From positions 248,001 to 312,000 of the forward strand of contig NZ_JANZNQ010000002.1 in the NCBI RefSeq assembly GCF_027257955.1: a stretch of DNA of 64,000 nucleotides, read 5' to 3'. Position numbers and translations under genes: made by a program. Below the pieces are notes generated by a model that had not been told where the DNA came from, searched no databases, and saw only the letters and a list, made by a program, of their open reading frames with translations. Positions 1 through 8,533 of this stretch are shown in pieces; within the stretch, counting starts at the first letter, position 1; each line of letters starts with the position of its first letter. The DNA is from Zhongshania aquatica. Lineage in GTDB: Bacteria; Pseudomonadota; Gammaproteobacteria; Pseudomonadales; Spongiibacteraceae.

Positions 1-963
1 CCATTTGCCAAAATTGGACGAGGCCACAAATTTCTCTAGCGCCACTTCTAAGCGATAGCCCTTATCTTGTGGTATCAACCGCTCAATTTCGGTCACTGCC
101 TTATCGCTGGTATACCAGCTCACGTCCCGTAGCTCGGTAAAATCGGGGGGATAGATATCGGCGTTGTGAAACACCACTTCGTTATTATCGCGGATAGCAT
201 CACGAAAATACGTCGCGTACTTCTCGATCGGCATTACCTTAACTCTGCGCTCTACTGGGACATTGTCTTCTAGCTGCAAAGTCGCCTCAGTGATAACACC
301 AAGGCCGCCGTACCCACCGATGGCGCCATAAAAAATATCGGCATTTTCCGTGGGAGAGGCATCAACTATTGATCCGTCGGCCAACACTAATTTAAGACTC
401 AACACTGAACCAACCAATGGCCCCTCGCCAATATAGCGACCGTGAACATTGACACTTAGCGAGCCACCAACAGTAAAGTTGGCGTAGGTCTGCATGATTT
501 TTATCGACAAATTATGGGGATCGATTTCAGCCTGCAATTGCCGCCAACTGATACCGGACTGCACCGTGACTTGTTTCTGAACCGTATCTAGCGCCAATAC
601 TTTATTAAAGCGGCGCATATCAATATGAAGACTGTCTGGGTAAGCGGTCTGGCCGCCCTGACTATAGCGTCCACCGCCAATTGAAATACGCCCGCTGGTA
701 CTGCGAATCGCATCTTGAATTTCCTCGACGCTCTGCGGAGCAATCACCCTACCTACCCGCACCGCGTTTAAATGCGTCACATCATTAACAACATGTACCA
801 GGCGTGGTGCCACAAACTCGTCATCCCCAGATCGGATAACCACGACCGTGGTCGCCACCGCAGCCAACACTGCGACAAACACCGCGAGCAAGACTATACT
901 TTTAATCAATCGCCAACATAGGCTAACGCTACGACGCCATTTTGAAGTAGAAAAATCGGACAA
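1..963 (-). CDS. FAD-binding oxidoreductase, membrane-anchored (C-terminus cut by window edge)
   Basis: The minus frame is open from the left edge to about 963. A hydrophobic anchor at about residues 20-42 is followed by an FAD-linked oxidase (PCMH) domain. Visible signatures are GRISIGGGRYSQGG, TVGGSLSVNVHGR and GAIGGYGGLGVITEATL, typical of the FAD pyrophosphate-binding fold. No ATG lies in frame near the start. TTG at 963 is chosen because GGGAG sits 7 bases upstream; TTG at 969 is too close to it. The family oxidises alcohols, hydroxyacids or sugars; the substrate is unknown. The anchor implies an active domain facing the periplasm or attached to the inner membrane. It is divergent from the Tat-signal protein at 1024, about 60 bases away. 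Confidence 0.85.
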   Translation of the reverse strand, partial: MSDFSTSKWRRSVSLCWRLIKSIVLLAVFVAVLAAVATTVVVIRSGDDEFVAPRLVHVVNDVTHLNAVRVGRVIAPQSVEEIQDAIRSTSGRISIGGGRYSQGGQTAYPDSLHIDMRRFNKVLALDTVQKQVTVQSGISWRQLQAEIDPHNLSIKIMQTYANFTVGGSLSVNVHGRYIGEGPLVGSVLSLKLVLADGSIVDASPTENADIFYGAIGGYGGLGVITEATLQLEDNVPVERRVKVMPIEKYATYFRDAIRDNNEVVFHNADIYPPDFTELRDVSWYTSDKAVTEIERLIPQDKGYRLEVALEKFVASSNFGKW

Positions 964-1023
964 GCTCAAACTCCCGTTTTAATGTATAACAGCAGAATTC
1001 CTGTTAACGCAGTGAGCAAATAT

Positions 1024-2034
1024 ATGAATAATATTTCACGACGACAGTTTGCGAAATACCTATCATTACTGCCAATCTCGCTACTTACTCCGCCTGTTTT
1101 TGGCGCAAATGGCGACTCAATTGCCGATACTGATAGCGCTGTCACGCCCTTCCCAACCGTCGCCGCATTGGTGAATGATACCGCTGGCGGTAATTTTTCT
1201 TACATCTACCGCAATAATGAGCGGCGAGACCAGTTTTTCAATTTTCTGGTTAACGTTTTTCATCTTTATCCTGAAAACGAATTTCACGCCCTCATTCAAA
1301 GTTTTGCCGAATCCTATAGCGCAGACGAAAATGTCTACAAGCAACTACAAATGCACATTGGCGATATTAAGCCGTTTTTATCGGAATTAACATTTGCCTT
1401 ACCGGCATTAGCCAAACAAAAGCGCACAATGCTCAGCCAAACCTGCGAACTGTTAGATACTCAGCGTCGATATGAAGGCTACCTTGAGATAGGCTCGACA
1501 GGGCGATACTTAGACGCCCTCGAAGAATCATTAGACATAGTCGGGGAGCGCTTTTTTCTCGCTGACCAGCCACCGAGTTATTCGCTGACCGACATGCTCG
1601 ACCGCGGTCAAATAATGCTGGCGGGAAACTACATTCCGCTGGCCAATTACACAGCAACACTGTCACAAAGTATTCCAAAAAACTCTTTAGATTTGGTTAC
1701 GGTGTACATCGGCTTTCACCATTGCCCATTGCCGCTACGGGAGCAGTTTATTAGTTCTATCCGCGACGCCATGAAGCCAGGCGCTCACTTGATTGTTAGG
1801 GATCACGACGCCCATAACGACGACATGAAGGCCATGGTTGGTCTTGCTCACGACGTGTTCAATATGGGCACCGACGAAAGCTGGGCGTACAACGCGAAAG
1901 AACTGCGCCACTTTTACAGCTTGGCTTTTTTAGACGAGTGGTTAAGTAGCTCAGGCTTTCAAAACTTCGGCGAAAAGTTCTATCAAGATGGCGACCCAAC
2001 TCGAAATGCCTTGATGCTGTATAAAAAGGTGTAA
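1024..2034 (+). CDS. Class I SAM-dependent methyltransferase-like protein with twin-arginine signal
   Basis: ATG 1024 is preferred over 982 because it begins a clear twin-arginine signal: SRRQFAK at residues 5-11, then a hydrophobic stretch ending PVFGA. The rest looks like a Rossmann methyltransferase. A motif-I-like YLEIGSTGRY is followed by SLDLVTVYIGFHHCP and a post-motif MKPGAHLIVRDHD. The C-terminal part after this is also methyltransferase-like. SAM-dependent enzymes are normally cytoplasmic, so a Tat leader is odd; the leader may be vestigial, or the protein may be exported folded. The divergent partner is a membrane-anchored FAD oxidase. The fold is fairly sure; activity and substrate are unknown. 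Confidence 0.75.
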   Translation: MNNISRRQFAKYLSLLPISLLTPPVFGANGDSIADTDSAVTPFPTVAALVNDTAGGNFSYIYRNNERRDQFFNFLVNVFHLYPENEFHALIQSFAESYSADENVYKQLQMHIGDIKPFLSELTFALPALAKQKRTMLSQTCELLDTQRRYEGYLEIGSTGRYLDALEESLDIVGERFFLADQPPSYSLTDMLDRGQIMLAGNYIPLANYTATLSQSIPKNSLDLVTVYIGFHHCPLPLREQFISSIRDAMKPGAHLIVRDHDAHNDDMKAMVGLAHDVFNMGTDESWAYNAKELRHFYSLAFLDEWLSSSGFQNFGEKFYQDGDPTRNALMLYKKV

Positions 2035-2103
2035 AGAGAACATTCAATAAATCAACTATACACCGATGCCAATACACCCAAATTAGGACAGGAGCTACGC
2101 ATC

Positions 2104-2607
2104 ATGATCAATGTCCGCGGTAACGAGCAACATGCAGAAATTATTCTGCGTCCAAATTGCTCTGCTAGCTGGGATCAGAACCGTCGCATCATATTTGCAG
2201 TAATGAGCGTTAATGCGCTCTTTAGTGCGGGGTTTATTGCGGTTGGTGCATGGATGGTTTTACCCTTTATGGGTTTAGAATTACTGGCGATGTGGCTAAT
2301 TATGAGCCGCGTTTTTCAAACACTACAAATTCAACAAATTGTCAGTCTTAGCGATACCACCCTGAGCATTGATGTTGGACATCAACAGTGTGAACGGCGC
2401 TGGCGATGGCCTCGACAAACCAGTTGCGTATTGGTCACAGTGTTGCCTCATCCTTGGGATCCGCTGAAAATAAGCCTTAGCCACTGTGGCGAGCAGGTTA
2501 TTATTGGCGGTTTTTTAAATAAAGATGACAGTCAGCAGTTGCTCAACGCGCTGCGAAAACATTTACCTATTCGGCACTACAGCGAAGAAGTTATTGTCAG
2601 TATTTAA
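2104..2607 (+). CDS. DUF2244 family integral membrane protein
   Basis: This 167-residue protein has an N-terminal segment RPNCSASWDQNRR and two adjacent membrane helices at about residues 35-75, then a soluble C-terminal part. That order matches the DUF2244 family, usually found near respiratory genes in proteobacteria; no function is established. It starts at ATG 2104 after AGGA in the upstream GGACAGGAGC. It lies 69 bases downstream of the methyltransferase-like gene on the same strand, so cotranscription is possible. The next gene is convergent. Confidence 0.75.
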   Translation: MINVRGNEQHAEIILRPNCSASWDQNRRIIFAVMSVNALFSAGFIAVGAWMVLPFMGLELLAMWLIMSRVFQTLQIQQIVSLSDTTLSIDVGHQQCERRWRWPRQTSCVLVTVLPHPWDPLKISLSHCGEQVIIGGFLNKDDSQQLLNALRKHLPIRHYSEEVIVSI

Positions 2608-2639
2608 GGCCAGCAAAATATCAAAAGTTATCGAGGTAT

Positions 2640-3458
2640 TTACGGTTCCACCAGCAGCGACAACTCGCCCAAGTCGCCGAAGGACGCATAATAGCGCCCG
2701 GACGCTAGTGGCTGCATTTGCCCAATAGCGCCGGTTAACAGCCATTGGTCTGGATAAATAACCCAGCCTTGCTCAATTCGCTCATTGATCAAATTTAGTA
2801 ACATTTGCCACTGTCCGCCAATTAATGAATCACTTTGAGCGGCAAACAGGGGCATATCATCGAAATGCAAACCTACCGTGACGGCCTCGACATCTATACT
2901 GGCCGCAGTCACTGGCGTGCCAACCACAAAGCTATGCGCCGCCGCATTAGCGCGGACGATGTCAAAAACCGTAGGCGCGCCCTGAACTTTAAATCCAACA
3001 TCTGGCAATTCAACTGCGGGCGCAACAACATCGACCAGTGCTCTTAGGCTTTCCACATCCGCCACAGGATGCTTTATGGTTCGCTTCAAGCGGAAGGCAA
3101 GCTCCACTTCAATCATGCCCTTTTTAAAATTAGACAGACTGATGGCCTGAGTAGAATCTAAACTCGCACCGGGTAACAGCACGCCCATAATCGGCCGATC
3201 GCTGTGGAATTGTTGCTGAGACGCCAGCGAGGTGAGTCCCGCCTTGAACCCGTCGGGCAAGCGGCCGGCCAATTTTTTATCCAGATTGAGTTTTTGAGAT
3301 TGGTAGGCGCCCTGCCATCGCAACACGTTCAACGATTCAGGGGACTCGACCTCATCTGTTTCCGCAAAACCTATTGCGGTAGCACCCAGCAAACTGAGTG
3401 CTAACACGAACCTCATCACGCCCGAAGACAAATTCACACACCGCATATTCACACGCAC
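2640..3458 (-). CDS. Exported protein with 2-keto-4-pentenoate hydratase (MhpD-like) fold
   Basis: A signal peptide (MRFVLALSLLGATAIGFA) is followed by a full-length MhpD/fumarylacetoacetate-hydrolase-type domain: RPIMGVLLPG, then IEVELAFRLKR (normally the metal-binding PEIAF region), and a closing GRYYASFGDLGELSLLVE. Family members are normally cytoplasmic enzymes of meta-cleavage pathways that hydrate 2-hydroxypenta-2,4-dienoates. Here the leader predicts periplasmic location. Possible starts are GTG 3458, ATG 3446 and ATG 3416; the last two both keep the signal peptide. The gene follows the SIMPL gene on the same strand by about 36 bases. The periplasmic placement is unusual and the substrate unknown. 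Confidence 0.65.
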   Translation of the reverse strand: MRVNMRCVNLSSGVMRFVLALSLLGATAIGFAETDEVESPESLNVLRWQGAYQSQKLNLDKKLAGRLPDGFKAGLTSLASQQQFHSDRPIMGVLLPGASLDSTQAISLSNFKKGMIEVELAFRLKRTIKHPVADVESLRALVDVVAPAVELPDVGFKVQGAPTVFDIVRANAAAHSFVVGTPVTAASIDVEAVTVGLHFDDMPLFAAQSDSLIGGQWQMLLNLINERIEQGWVIYPDQWLLTGAIGQMQPLASGRYYASFGDLGELSLLVEP

Positions 3459-3494
3459 TAAAACCCACCGCCTCGTTGCAATACCGCATTAACA

Positions 3495-4220
3495 TCAATC
3501 AGAAAGGTAATATTCCACCGTCGAAACAACCCGAACCTTTTTAATATGAGGATTGTTTTTGTCCCGCTCACTAATCGAAAACTGGCCCTGTGAAGCACGT
3601 TTAATCTTACCCAGCACACTGTCTGAATCGGCAGCGAACTTTTCGGCAACGGCGCGCGCTTGGCGAGTCGCCTCCTCAATCATCGACGGTTTAACTTGAT
3701 TAAGCTTGGTAAAAATATACTCAGTCTGGGCCTGATAATTGTTACCGTTGAAGGCGATGCCTTTTTTGCCCAGATCAGACAATTGGCGGCTTACTTCACG
3801 CACTTTATCGATATTTTCAGAGTACACCGTCACGGTCTGTTCCGCGGTATAGCGGAAAGGAGAACCGCCGTTATTTCCGTACTGCTGTGCCGATTTATCG
3901 GTAATTGCAGGCGCAGAAACTGATATTTCGTCGCTGCTAAAGCCCTTGTCACGCAAAAAGGTTTTAATCGTCGCCACCCGTTCATCCAGTAGCAAATAGA
4001 GCTTTGGTAAGTCGTTATTCGCTTCCGTAAATTGTAAAGGCCAAATCGCAACGTCGGCGGTAAATTCTCGCTCAGACAGACCTTTTACGGTGACACTGCG
4101 TTCAAACTGCCGATATTGCGTCACCGCGGTACCCAACAGTAGGCCGAGTACAGCAAGCCCTAACACCAGAGACACACCCAAAATCAGCGCATTCGCCGTT
4201 GAGTTCTTTGAGCTAGTCAT
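3495..4220 (-). CDS. SIMPL domain-containing protein (DUF541/YggE family)
   Basis: This 241-residue protein has one N-terminal membrane helix at about residues 12-34 and then a SIMPL domain beginning with SVTVKGLSEREFTADVA, a hallmark of the family. The C-terminal part carries the ATRQARAVAEKFAADS segment seen in YggE-like proteins. The family is periplasmic or membrane-anchored and linked to oxidative-stress protection, but biochemical function is unsettled. ATG 4220 has GGGAGAAG upstream. It precedes the exported hydratase-like gene and probably shares a transcript with it. Confidence 0.88.
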   Translation of the reverse strand: MTSSKNSTANALILGVSLVLGLAVLGLLLGTAVTQYRQFERSVTVKGLSEREFTADVAIWPLQFTEANNDLPKLYLLLDERVATIKTFLRDKGFSSDEISVSAPAITDKSAQQYGNNGGSPFRYTAEQTVTVYSENIDKVREVSRQLSDLGKKGIAFNGNNYQAQTEYIFTKLNQVKPSMIEEATRQARAVAEKFAADSDSVLGKIKRASQGQFSISERDKNNPHIKKVRVVSTVEYYLSD

Positions 4221-4271
4221 ATCACTTCTCCCTATTCACTCTGTTATGTCGGCTATCGTTAAACCGCCTAT

Positions 4272-4736
4272 TTAAACGACCTTGAAAAAGACGCCGCGTG
4301 TTATTGACCGCAAATCCTCGGGCGCTAATTCTAATTCTAAGCCCCGGCGGCCAGCACTGATATAAACGGTAGAAAACTGCAGTGCCGACTCATCTATTAC
4401 CGTCGCTAATAATTTCTTTTGCCCCAAGGGACTAACACCACCGAGCACATAGCCAGTACTTCTCTCTACGTCCACCTGCGAAGCCATGGCCGCTTTTTTT
4501 GCGCCCAGCGCCTTTGCGGCCTGCTTCATACTTAACTGCTCAGAAACGGGTAATACCGCGACGGCTAGGGTCTTAGCGTCCAGCCTGATAACTAGGGTCT
4601 TGAAGACCTGTTGCGGCGCAACTCCGAGTTTCTCTGACGCCTCTAAACCATAGGATGTACTGGCAGCATCGTGCACATATTCATGAACAACATGAGCTAA
4701 TTTCTGCTTTTTCACTAAATTTATCGCTGGCGTCAT
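4272..4736 (-). CDS. ybaK: Cys-tRNA(Pro)/Cys-tRNA(Cys) deacylase, YbaK/EbsC family
   Basis: The 154-residue protein matches YbaK over its whole length. Signatures are MTPAINLVKKQK at the start, ASEKLGVAPQQVFKTLV, the conserved TGYVLGGVSPLGQKK loop, and the closing ISAGRRGLELELAPEDL. YbaK hydrolyses Cys-tRNA(Pro) made in error by prolyl-tRNA synthetase. ATG 4736 is chosen because GGAGAGGG directly precedes it and homologues begin with MTPA; an upstream in-frame ATG at 4781 would add a non-conserved leader. The next minus-strand gene is about 50 bases downstream. Confidence 0.92.
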   Translation of the reverse strand: MTPAINLVKKQKLAHVVHEYVHDAASTSYGLEASEKLGVAPQQVFKTLVIRLDAKTLAVAVLPVSEQLSMKQAAKALGAKKAAMASQVDVERSTGYVLGGVSPLGQKKLLATVIDESALQFSTVYISAGRRGLELELAPEDLRSITRGVFFKVV

Positions 4737-5053
4737 ACCCTCTCCAGACAGGCCTTGCTGAGCCCTGCAATTGACCGCCACAGTTCACTCTAGTTCCCGG
4801 CGAGCTTAGCTACAAATACACGGTTAAGTACGGCCAAGGGAATATCCAATGCTCCTAAGCACCGAAATACTCCAGCCGAACGTAAATTCCAGCCCTCATT
4901 ACGCCACTATGACCTCAAATACATCCCCATTCAGCACTATTAACGTTATCCCCAGCAGCAAACCCTTGCTCTCCGTATATGGCTAGGCGATCTGTCGTGC
5001 TAAAATCGCGCCCTTTCCCATTTTCACTACAGCCCGCAAGGTAAGAACGCAAT
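4737..5053. other. 317-base divergent intergenic region between ybaK and rimO
   Basis: No convincing gene is present. The region must hold the promoters of the two divergent genes. A TAAAAT hexamer at 5001-5006 could be the rimO -10, but no good -35 stands 16-18 bases upstream. AAGGTAAGAACGCAAT provides a weak ribosome site for rimO. Confidence 0.4.
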
Positions 5054-6379
5054 ATGAGTATGACAGACGCTAGAAAACGGGTTGGATTTGTGAGCTTGGG
5101 TTGCCCCAAAGCGCTGGTCGATTCCGAACGTATTCTCACCCAACTGCGTATCGACGGCTACGATATTGTGCCAAATTACGACGATGCTGATGTGGTGGTG
5201 GTGAATACCTGTGGCTTTATCGATAGCGCCAAACAGGAATCGCTGGACGCCATCGGTGAAGCCTTAAAAGAAAACGGCAAGGTTATTGTGACCGGCTGCA
5301 TGGGCGATGACGCAAAAATTCGCGCTGTTCACCCCAATGTCCTTGCGGTAAGTGGCCCCGCCGCCTACGAAGAAGTGGTTGGTGCGGTACACGAATGGGC
5401 ACCAGCAAATAAACAACATGACCCCTTTATAGATTTAGTACCGCCACAGGGCGTTAAACTCACGCCACGTCACTACGCGTATTTAAAGATTTCCGAAGGC
5501 TGTAATCACCGCTGCAGCTTCTGCATTATCCCGTCGATGCGTGGCGATCTTGTCAGCCGCCCCATCGGCAGCGTGCTAGAAGAAGCCAAGCGCCTTGTTA
5601 ACGCAGGCGTTCGCGAAATTTTAGTCGTTTCTCAAGACACTAGTGCCTACGGCCTAGACACCAAATATAAATTGGATTTTTGGGACGGCCGCCCCATTAA
5701 AACGCGCATGCTCGAACTGTGCGAGGCACTAGGTGAAATGGGCGTTTGGGTACGTTTGCATTACGTTTACCCCTATCCTCACGTCGATAACGTCATCCCG
5801 TTAATGGCCGAGGGTAAAATTCTGCCCTACCTAGATATTCCGTTTCAGCACGCCAGCCCGAAAGTGCTAAAAGCCATGAAGCGCCCAGCACACCAAGAAA
5901 AAACCTTGGAACGTATTAAGAAATGGCGCGAGATCTGTCCGGACTTGGTCATTCGCTCCACCTTTATCGTCGGCTTCCCCGGTGAAACCGAGGAAGACTT
6001 CCAGATATTGCTAGACTGGCTGAAAGAGGCGCAGCTTGATCGCGTGGGTTGCTTTGAGTACTCACCTGTTGAAGGTGCCACTGCCAATGAGCTGGAAGAT
6101 CAGGTGCCAGAGGATGTTAAAAATGATCGCTGGCAGCGGTTCATGGTCGTCGCCCAAGAAATCTCAGCACAGCGCCTACGCGCCAAAATCGGCACCCAAC
6201 AGGAAATCCTCATCGACACCGTCGATGAAGAAGGCGCTATTGGCCGCAGTGTGGCCGACGCACCCGAAATCGACGGCAAGGTGTACCTGGATGGCTTCAC
6301 CGACGTAAAACCCGGCGATGCTTTAGTCGTGAATATTATCGACTCCGACGACTACGATCTGTGGGCAGAACCTGCCTAA
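5054..6379 (+). CDS. rimO: Ribosomal protein S12 methylthiotransferase RimO
   Basis: RimO adds a methylthio group to the conserved aspartate of ribosomal protein S12. The 441-residue product has the N-terminal UPF0004 domain with three cluster cysteines ([20 protein letters not shown]), the radical-SAM motif CNHRCSFC near residues 150-157 and a C-terminal TRAM domain. [16 protein letters not shown] separates RimO from the tRNA enzyme MiaB. Length is normal. The stop TAA shares one base with the ATG of the following rRNA methyltransferase gene, so translation is probably coupled. Confidence 0.97.
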   Translation: MSMTDARKRVGFVSLGCPKALVDSERILTQLRIDGYDIVPNYDDADVVVVNTCGFIDSAKQESLDAIGEALKENGKVIVTGCMGDDAKIRAVHPNVLAVSGPAAYEEVVGAVHEWAPANKQHDPFIDLVPPQGVKLTPRHYAYLKISEGCNHRCSFCIIPSMRGDLVSRPIGSVLEEAKRLVNAGVREILVVSQDTSAYGLDTKYKLDFWDGRPIKTRMLELCEALGEMGVWVRLHYVYPYPHVDNVIPLMAEGKILPYLDIPFQHASPKVLKAMKRPAHQEKTLERIKKWREICPDLVIRSTFIVGFPGETEEDFQILLDWLKEAQLDRVGCFEYSPVEGATANELEDQVPEDVKNDRWQRFMVVAQEISAQRLRAKIGTQQEILIDTVDEEGAIGRSVADAPEIDGKVYLDGFTDVKPGDALVVNIIDSDDYDLWAEPA

Positions 6380-7101
6380 TGAACCTGCTGCTCCTGCAGC
6401 CTGATGACTTAGGCAAACATCCTGATAACGCTCATCACGTTACATTGCATGATGAGCGCGCAAAACACATTCGCGACGTTTTACGCGCCACCCGCGGTGA
6501 CACGCTCAAGGTTGGTCTATTAAACGGACTAACAGGTAGCGCTGAAATCACTGCGATAAACGATGCGAATGTCAGCCTCGAATTTACACTAGACACCCCG
6601 CCACCGGCTAAATTAGCGCTGACACTCCTGCTCGCGCTTCCACGTCCCAAAATGGCAAAACGAATTATTCGCGCCGCAACGGAATTGGGCGCAGCAGAAA
6701 TCATTTTGCTAAACAGCTATCGCGTAGAAAAAAGCTATTGGCAGAGTCCTCTGCTCAATGACAAAGCACTACTCAAAGCCATGTTAGAAGGCTTGGAACA
6801 AGCCGGCGACACCGTATTACCCAGGCTGCACCGAGCAATTCGTTTTAAGCCCTTTGTTGAAGATGAATTGCCAAGCTTATTAGCAAATAAAATAGGGCTG
6901 CTAGCTCACCCCTATGCAGACCAAGGCCCACCGCAATCCATAAAGCAAGAATGCCTGCTCGCCATTGGCCCAGAAGGCGGCTTTATTCCCTACGAATGCG
7001 AAAAATTTATAGCAGCGGGCATGCAAAGCTTTAGCCTCGGCCCCCGAATTTTGAAAACGGAAACCGCAGTGTCGACCTTGATTGGCCGTTTATTTTTGTA
7101 G
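6379..7101 (+). CDS. rsmE: 16S rRNA (uracil-1498-N3)-methyltransferase family protein (RsmE)
   Basis: This is a SPOUT-class RNA methyltransferase of about 240 residues. The C-terminal SAM-binding knot is visible as LLAIGPEGGFIPYE and SLGPRILKTETAVSTLI, the two signatures of RsmE. An N-terminal PUA-like region holds DERAKHIRDVLR. ATG 6379 overlaps the rimO stop by one base. RsmE methylates U1498 of 16S rRNA near the decoding centre. The 3' end overlaps the convergent DsbA-family gene by about 12 bases. Some gamma genomes carry two RsmE-like genes, so the exact target is slightly uncertain. Confidence 0.88.
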   Translation: MNLLLLQPDDLGKHPDNAHHVTLHDERAKHIRDVLRATRGDTLKVGLLNGLTGSAEITAINDANVSLEFTLDTPPPAKLALTLLLALPRPKMAKRIIRAATELGAAEIILLNSYRVEKSYWQSPLLNDKALLKAMLEGLEQAGDTVLPRLHRAIRFKPFVEDELPSLLANKIGLLAHPYADQGPPQSIKQECLLAIGPEGGFIPYECEKFIAAGMQSFSLGPRILKTETAVSTLIGRLFL

Positions 7102-7680
7102 CAAGGCGCGCTCTACATAATCCAATCTATCTTGACCAAAAAACATTTCTTCACCAATAAAAAATGTCGGCGCGCCAAATACGCGACGCTCTATCGCATC
7201 ATTAGTAATGTCTTTTAAGCGGCTTTTAACTTCATCACTCTCACACAGAGCGAGTACCTCAGCGGGATCAAAACCCGCAGTAGACAAGACCTCACTCACG
7301 CCCTCCACGGTTGTCATATCCTTTTCATCCACCCAGAGCGCAGTAAAAATGGCACTTATGTAAGTGTCAAACTTAGGACTATCTAAATAAGCGACAGCGC
7401 CACGCATCAGCATTAACGTGTTCACCGGAAAATACGGATTAAACCGGAACGGCGCCCCGTAAAAATCCGCCGCTCGCTGCAAGTCCATTACCATATAACT
7501 TGCCTTAGCCGGGATCATTGCCGGAGACTGATTCCCAGTAGCCTTAAATACGCCCCCCAATAACATCGGTTTTAAAACAAGCTCAGCACCTGTGCGATTC
7601 GCTAAAGCCGATAACTGTGTCCACGCCACATAACTTGCTGGGCTACCTACGTCAAAAAAGAATTCCACTGATTTAGTCAT
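7090..7680 (-). CDS. DsbA-family 2-hydroxychromene-2-carboxylate isomerase-like protein
   Basis: The protein begins VEFFFDVGSPASYVAW, the thioredoxin-fold start of the HCCA isomerase/kappa-GST branch of the DsbA family. It has FRFNPYFPVNTLMLMRGA mid-protein and the conserved GVFGAPTFFI-like segment RVFGAPTFFIGEEMFFGQDRL near the end. The CxxC of true DsbA is absent and serine takes its place, as in glutathione-dependent isomerases. ATG 7680 has AGGAATT upstream; the longer frame to 7713 overlaps the preceding SDR. It lies 14 bases after that SDR and faces the HxlR regulator, which suggests a regulated aromatic or electrophile pathway. The substrate is unknown. Confidence 0.85.
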   Translation of the reverse strand: MTKSVEFFFDVGSPASYVAWTQLSALANRTGAELVLKPMLLGGVFKATGNQSPAMIPAKASYMVMDLQRAADFYGAPFRFNPYFPVNTLMLMRGAVAYLDSPKFDTYISAIFTALWVDEKDMTTVEGVSEVLSTAGFDPAEVLALCESDEVKSRLKDITNDAIERRVFGAPTFFIGEEMFFGQDRLDYVERALLQK

Positions 7681-7694
7681 TATTTTAATTCCTA

Positions 7695-8447
7695 TTAAAA
7701 CGTTTCCTGCCAAGGTCGTAGATCAAATTCATGGGTCCAACAATCCTTTGGCTGGCTATGAATTTGCCAATACTGTTCGGCAATGTGTTCGGGATCAAGA
7801 ATTCCAGCCTGAGCCTTTGTGGCATATTTATCAGGGAAATTTTCTTGGATAAATGCAGTATCAATCGCGCCATCAATAATCGAATGCGCAACATGAATAC
7901 CCTGCGAACCAAGCTCCCGCGCCATACTTTGCGCCAATGCACGTAGCGCGAATTTAGCACTGGCAAAGGCGCTAAACCCGCTCCCACCTCGCAACGAAGC
8001 GGTTGCGCCGGTAAAAATAATTGTACCTTTATTGCGCGGCAACATTACTTTTGCCGCCTCACGGCCAGCTAGGAAGCCCGCAAATGCCGCCATTTCCCAC
8101 ACCTTTTTATATACCCTAGCGCTTGTCTCAGTGATCGAAAACATTACGTTCGCACCGATATTGAAAATGACCACCTCGACAGGGCCTATATCTCGCTCTA
8201 TAAACTCAAAGAGTTCAACCATGGCGTCCTCGTTGCGGGCATCACATGCTAAGGCATGAGCAATACCGCCTTCGGCCTCAATAGCTTCACGCAAGGGTAT
8301 CAAAGCATCAGCATTGCGACGTGTAGCCACGACAGTGAACCCCTCGCGCGCAAAACGCCGAGCAACTCCACTGCCAGTCGCATCACCGGCGCCAATCACC
8401 ACCGCCACGGGAGGTACGTCTTGCATATTAGCCATATAAAACACCAT
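7695..8447 (-). CDS. SDR-family protein with Phe in place of the catalytic Tyr
   Basis: This Rossmann short-chain dehydrogenase has a divergent nucleotide loop (VVIGAGDATGSGVARRF) and the central NIGAN in place of NNAG. The usual YxxxK is FASAK: the catalytic tyrosine is phenylalanine while lysine is kept, within GSGFSAFASAKFALRALAQ. I believe a recognised SDR subgroup carries this change, so it is probably not an error, but classical dehydrogenase chemistry is doubtful. Start candidates are ATG 8447, 8435 and 8426; the first abuts an inverted-repeat operator and 8435 has a weak GGTG upstream. It forms an operon with the isomerase-like gene. Confidence 0.85.
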   Translation of the reverse strand: MVFYMANMQDVPPVAVVIGAGDATGSGVARRFAREGFTVVATRRNADALIPLREAIEAEGGIAHALACDARNEDAMVELFEFIERDIGPVEVVIFNIGANVMFSITETSARVYKKVWEMAAFAGFLAGREAAKVMLPRNKGTIIFTGATASLRGGSGFSAFASAKFALRALAQSMARELGSQGIHVAHSIIDGAIDTAFIQENFPDKYATKAQAGILDPEHIAEQYWQIHSQPKDCWTHEFDLRPWQETF

Positions 8448-8494
8448 AAGTTCTTTTTTGGAACTAACAAAATGTAAGTTCCTTTTTAGAACTT
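8448..8494. promoter_or_regulatory. Two tandem inverted repeats, probable HxlR operators
   Basis: Two dyads of the same form lie in the 86-base divergent gap: AGTTC-N7-GAACT at 8449-8465 and AAGTTC-N7-GAACTT at 8476-8494. Their centres are about 28 bases apart, near three helical turns. HxlR-family dimers bind such short dyads next to divergently transcribed targets. The left site touches the first possible start codon of the SDR, fitting repression. The dyads are seen directly; binding by the adjacent regulator is inferred. Confidence 0.7.
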
Positions 8495-8533
8495 GTCAAT
8501 TTATTCTATGCACACTAACCACAGGACTTTTCT

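Noticed and set aside
7090-7713. Long start at 7713 for the DsbA-family gene
   Set aside because: It adds a non-conserved leader that overlaps the upstream SDR; ATG 7680 has AGGAATT upstream and begins the conserved fold.
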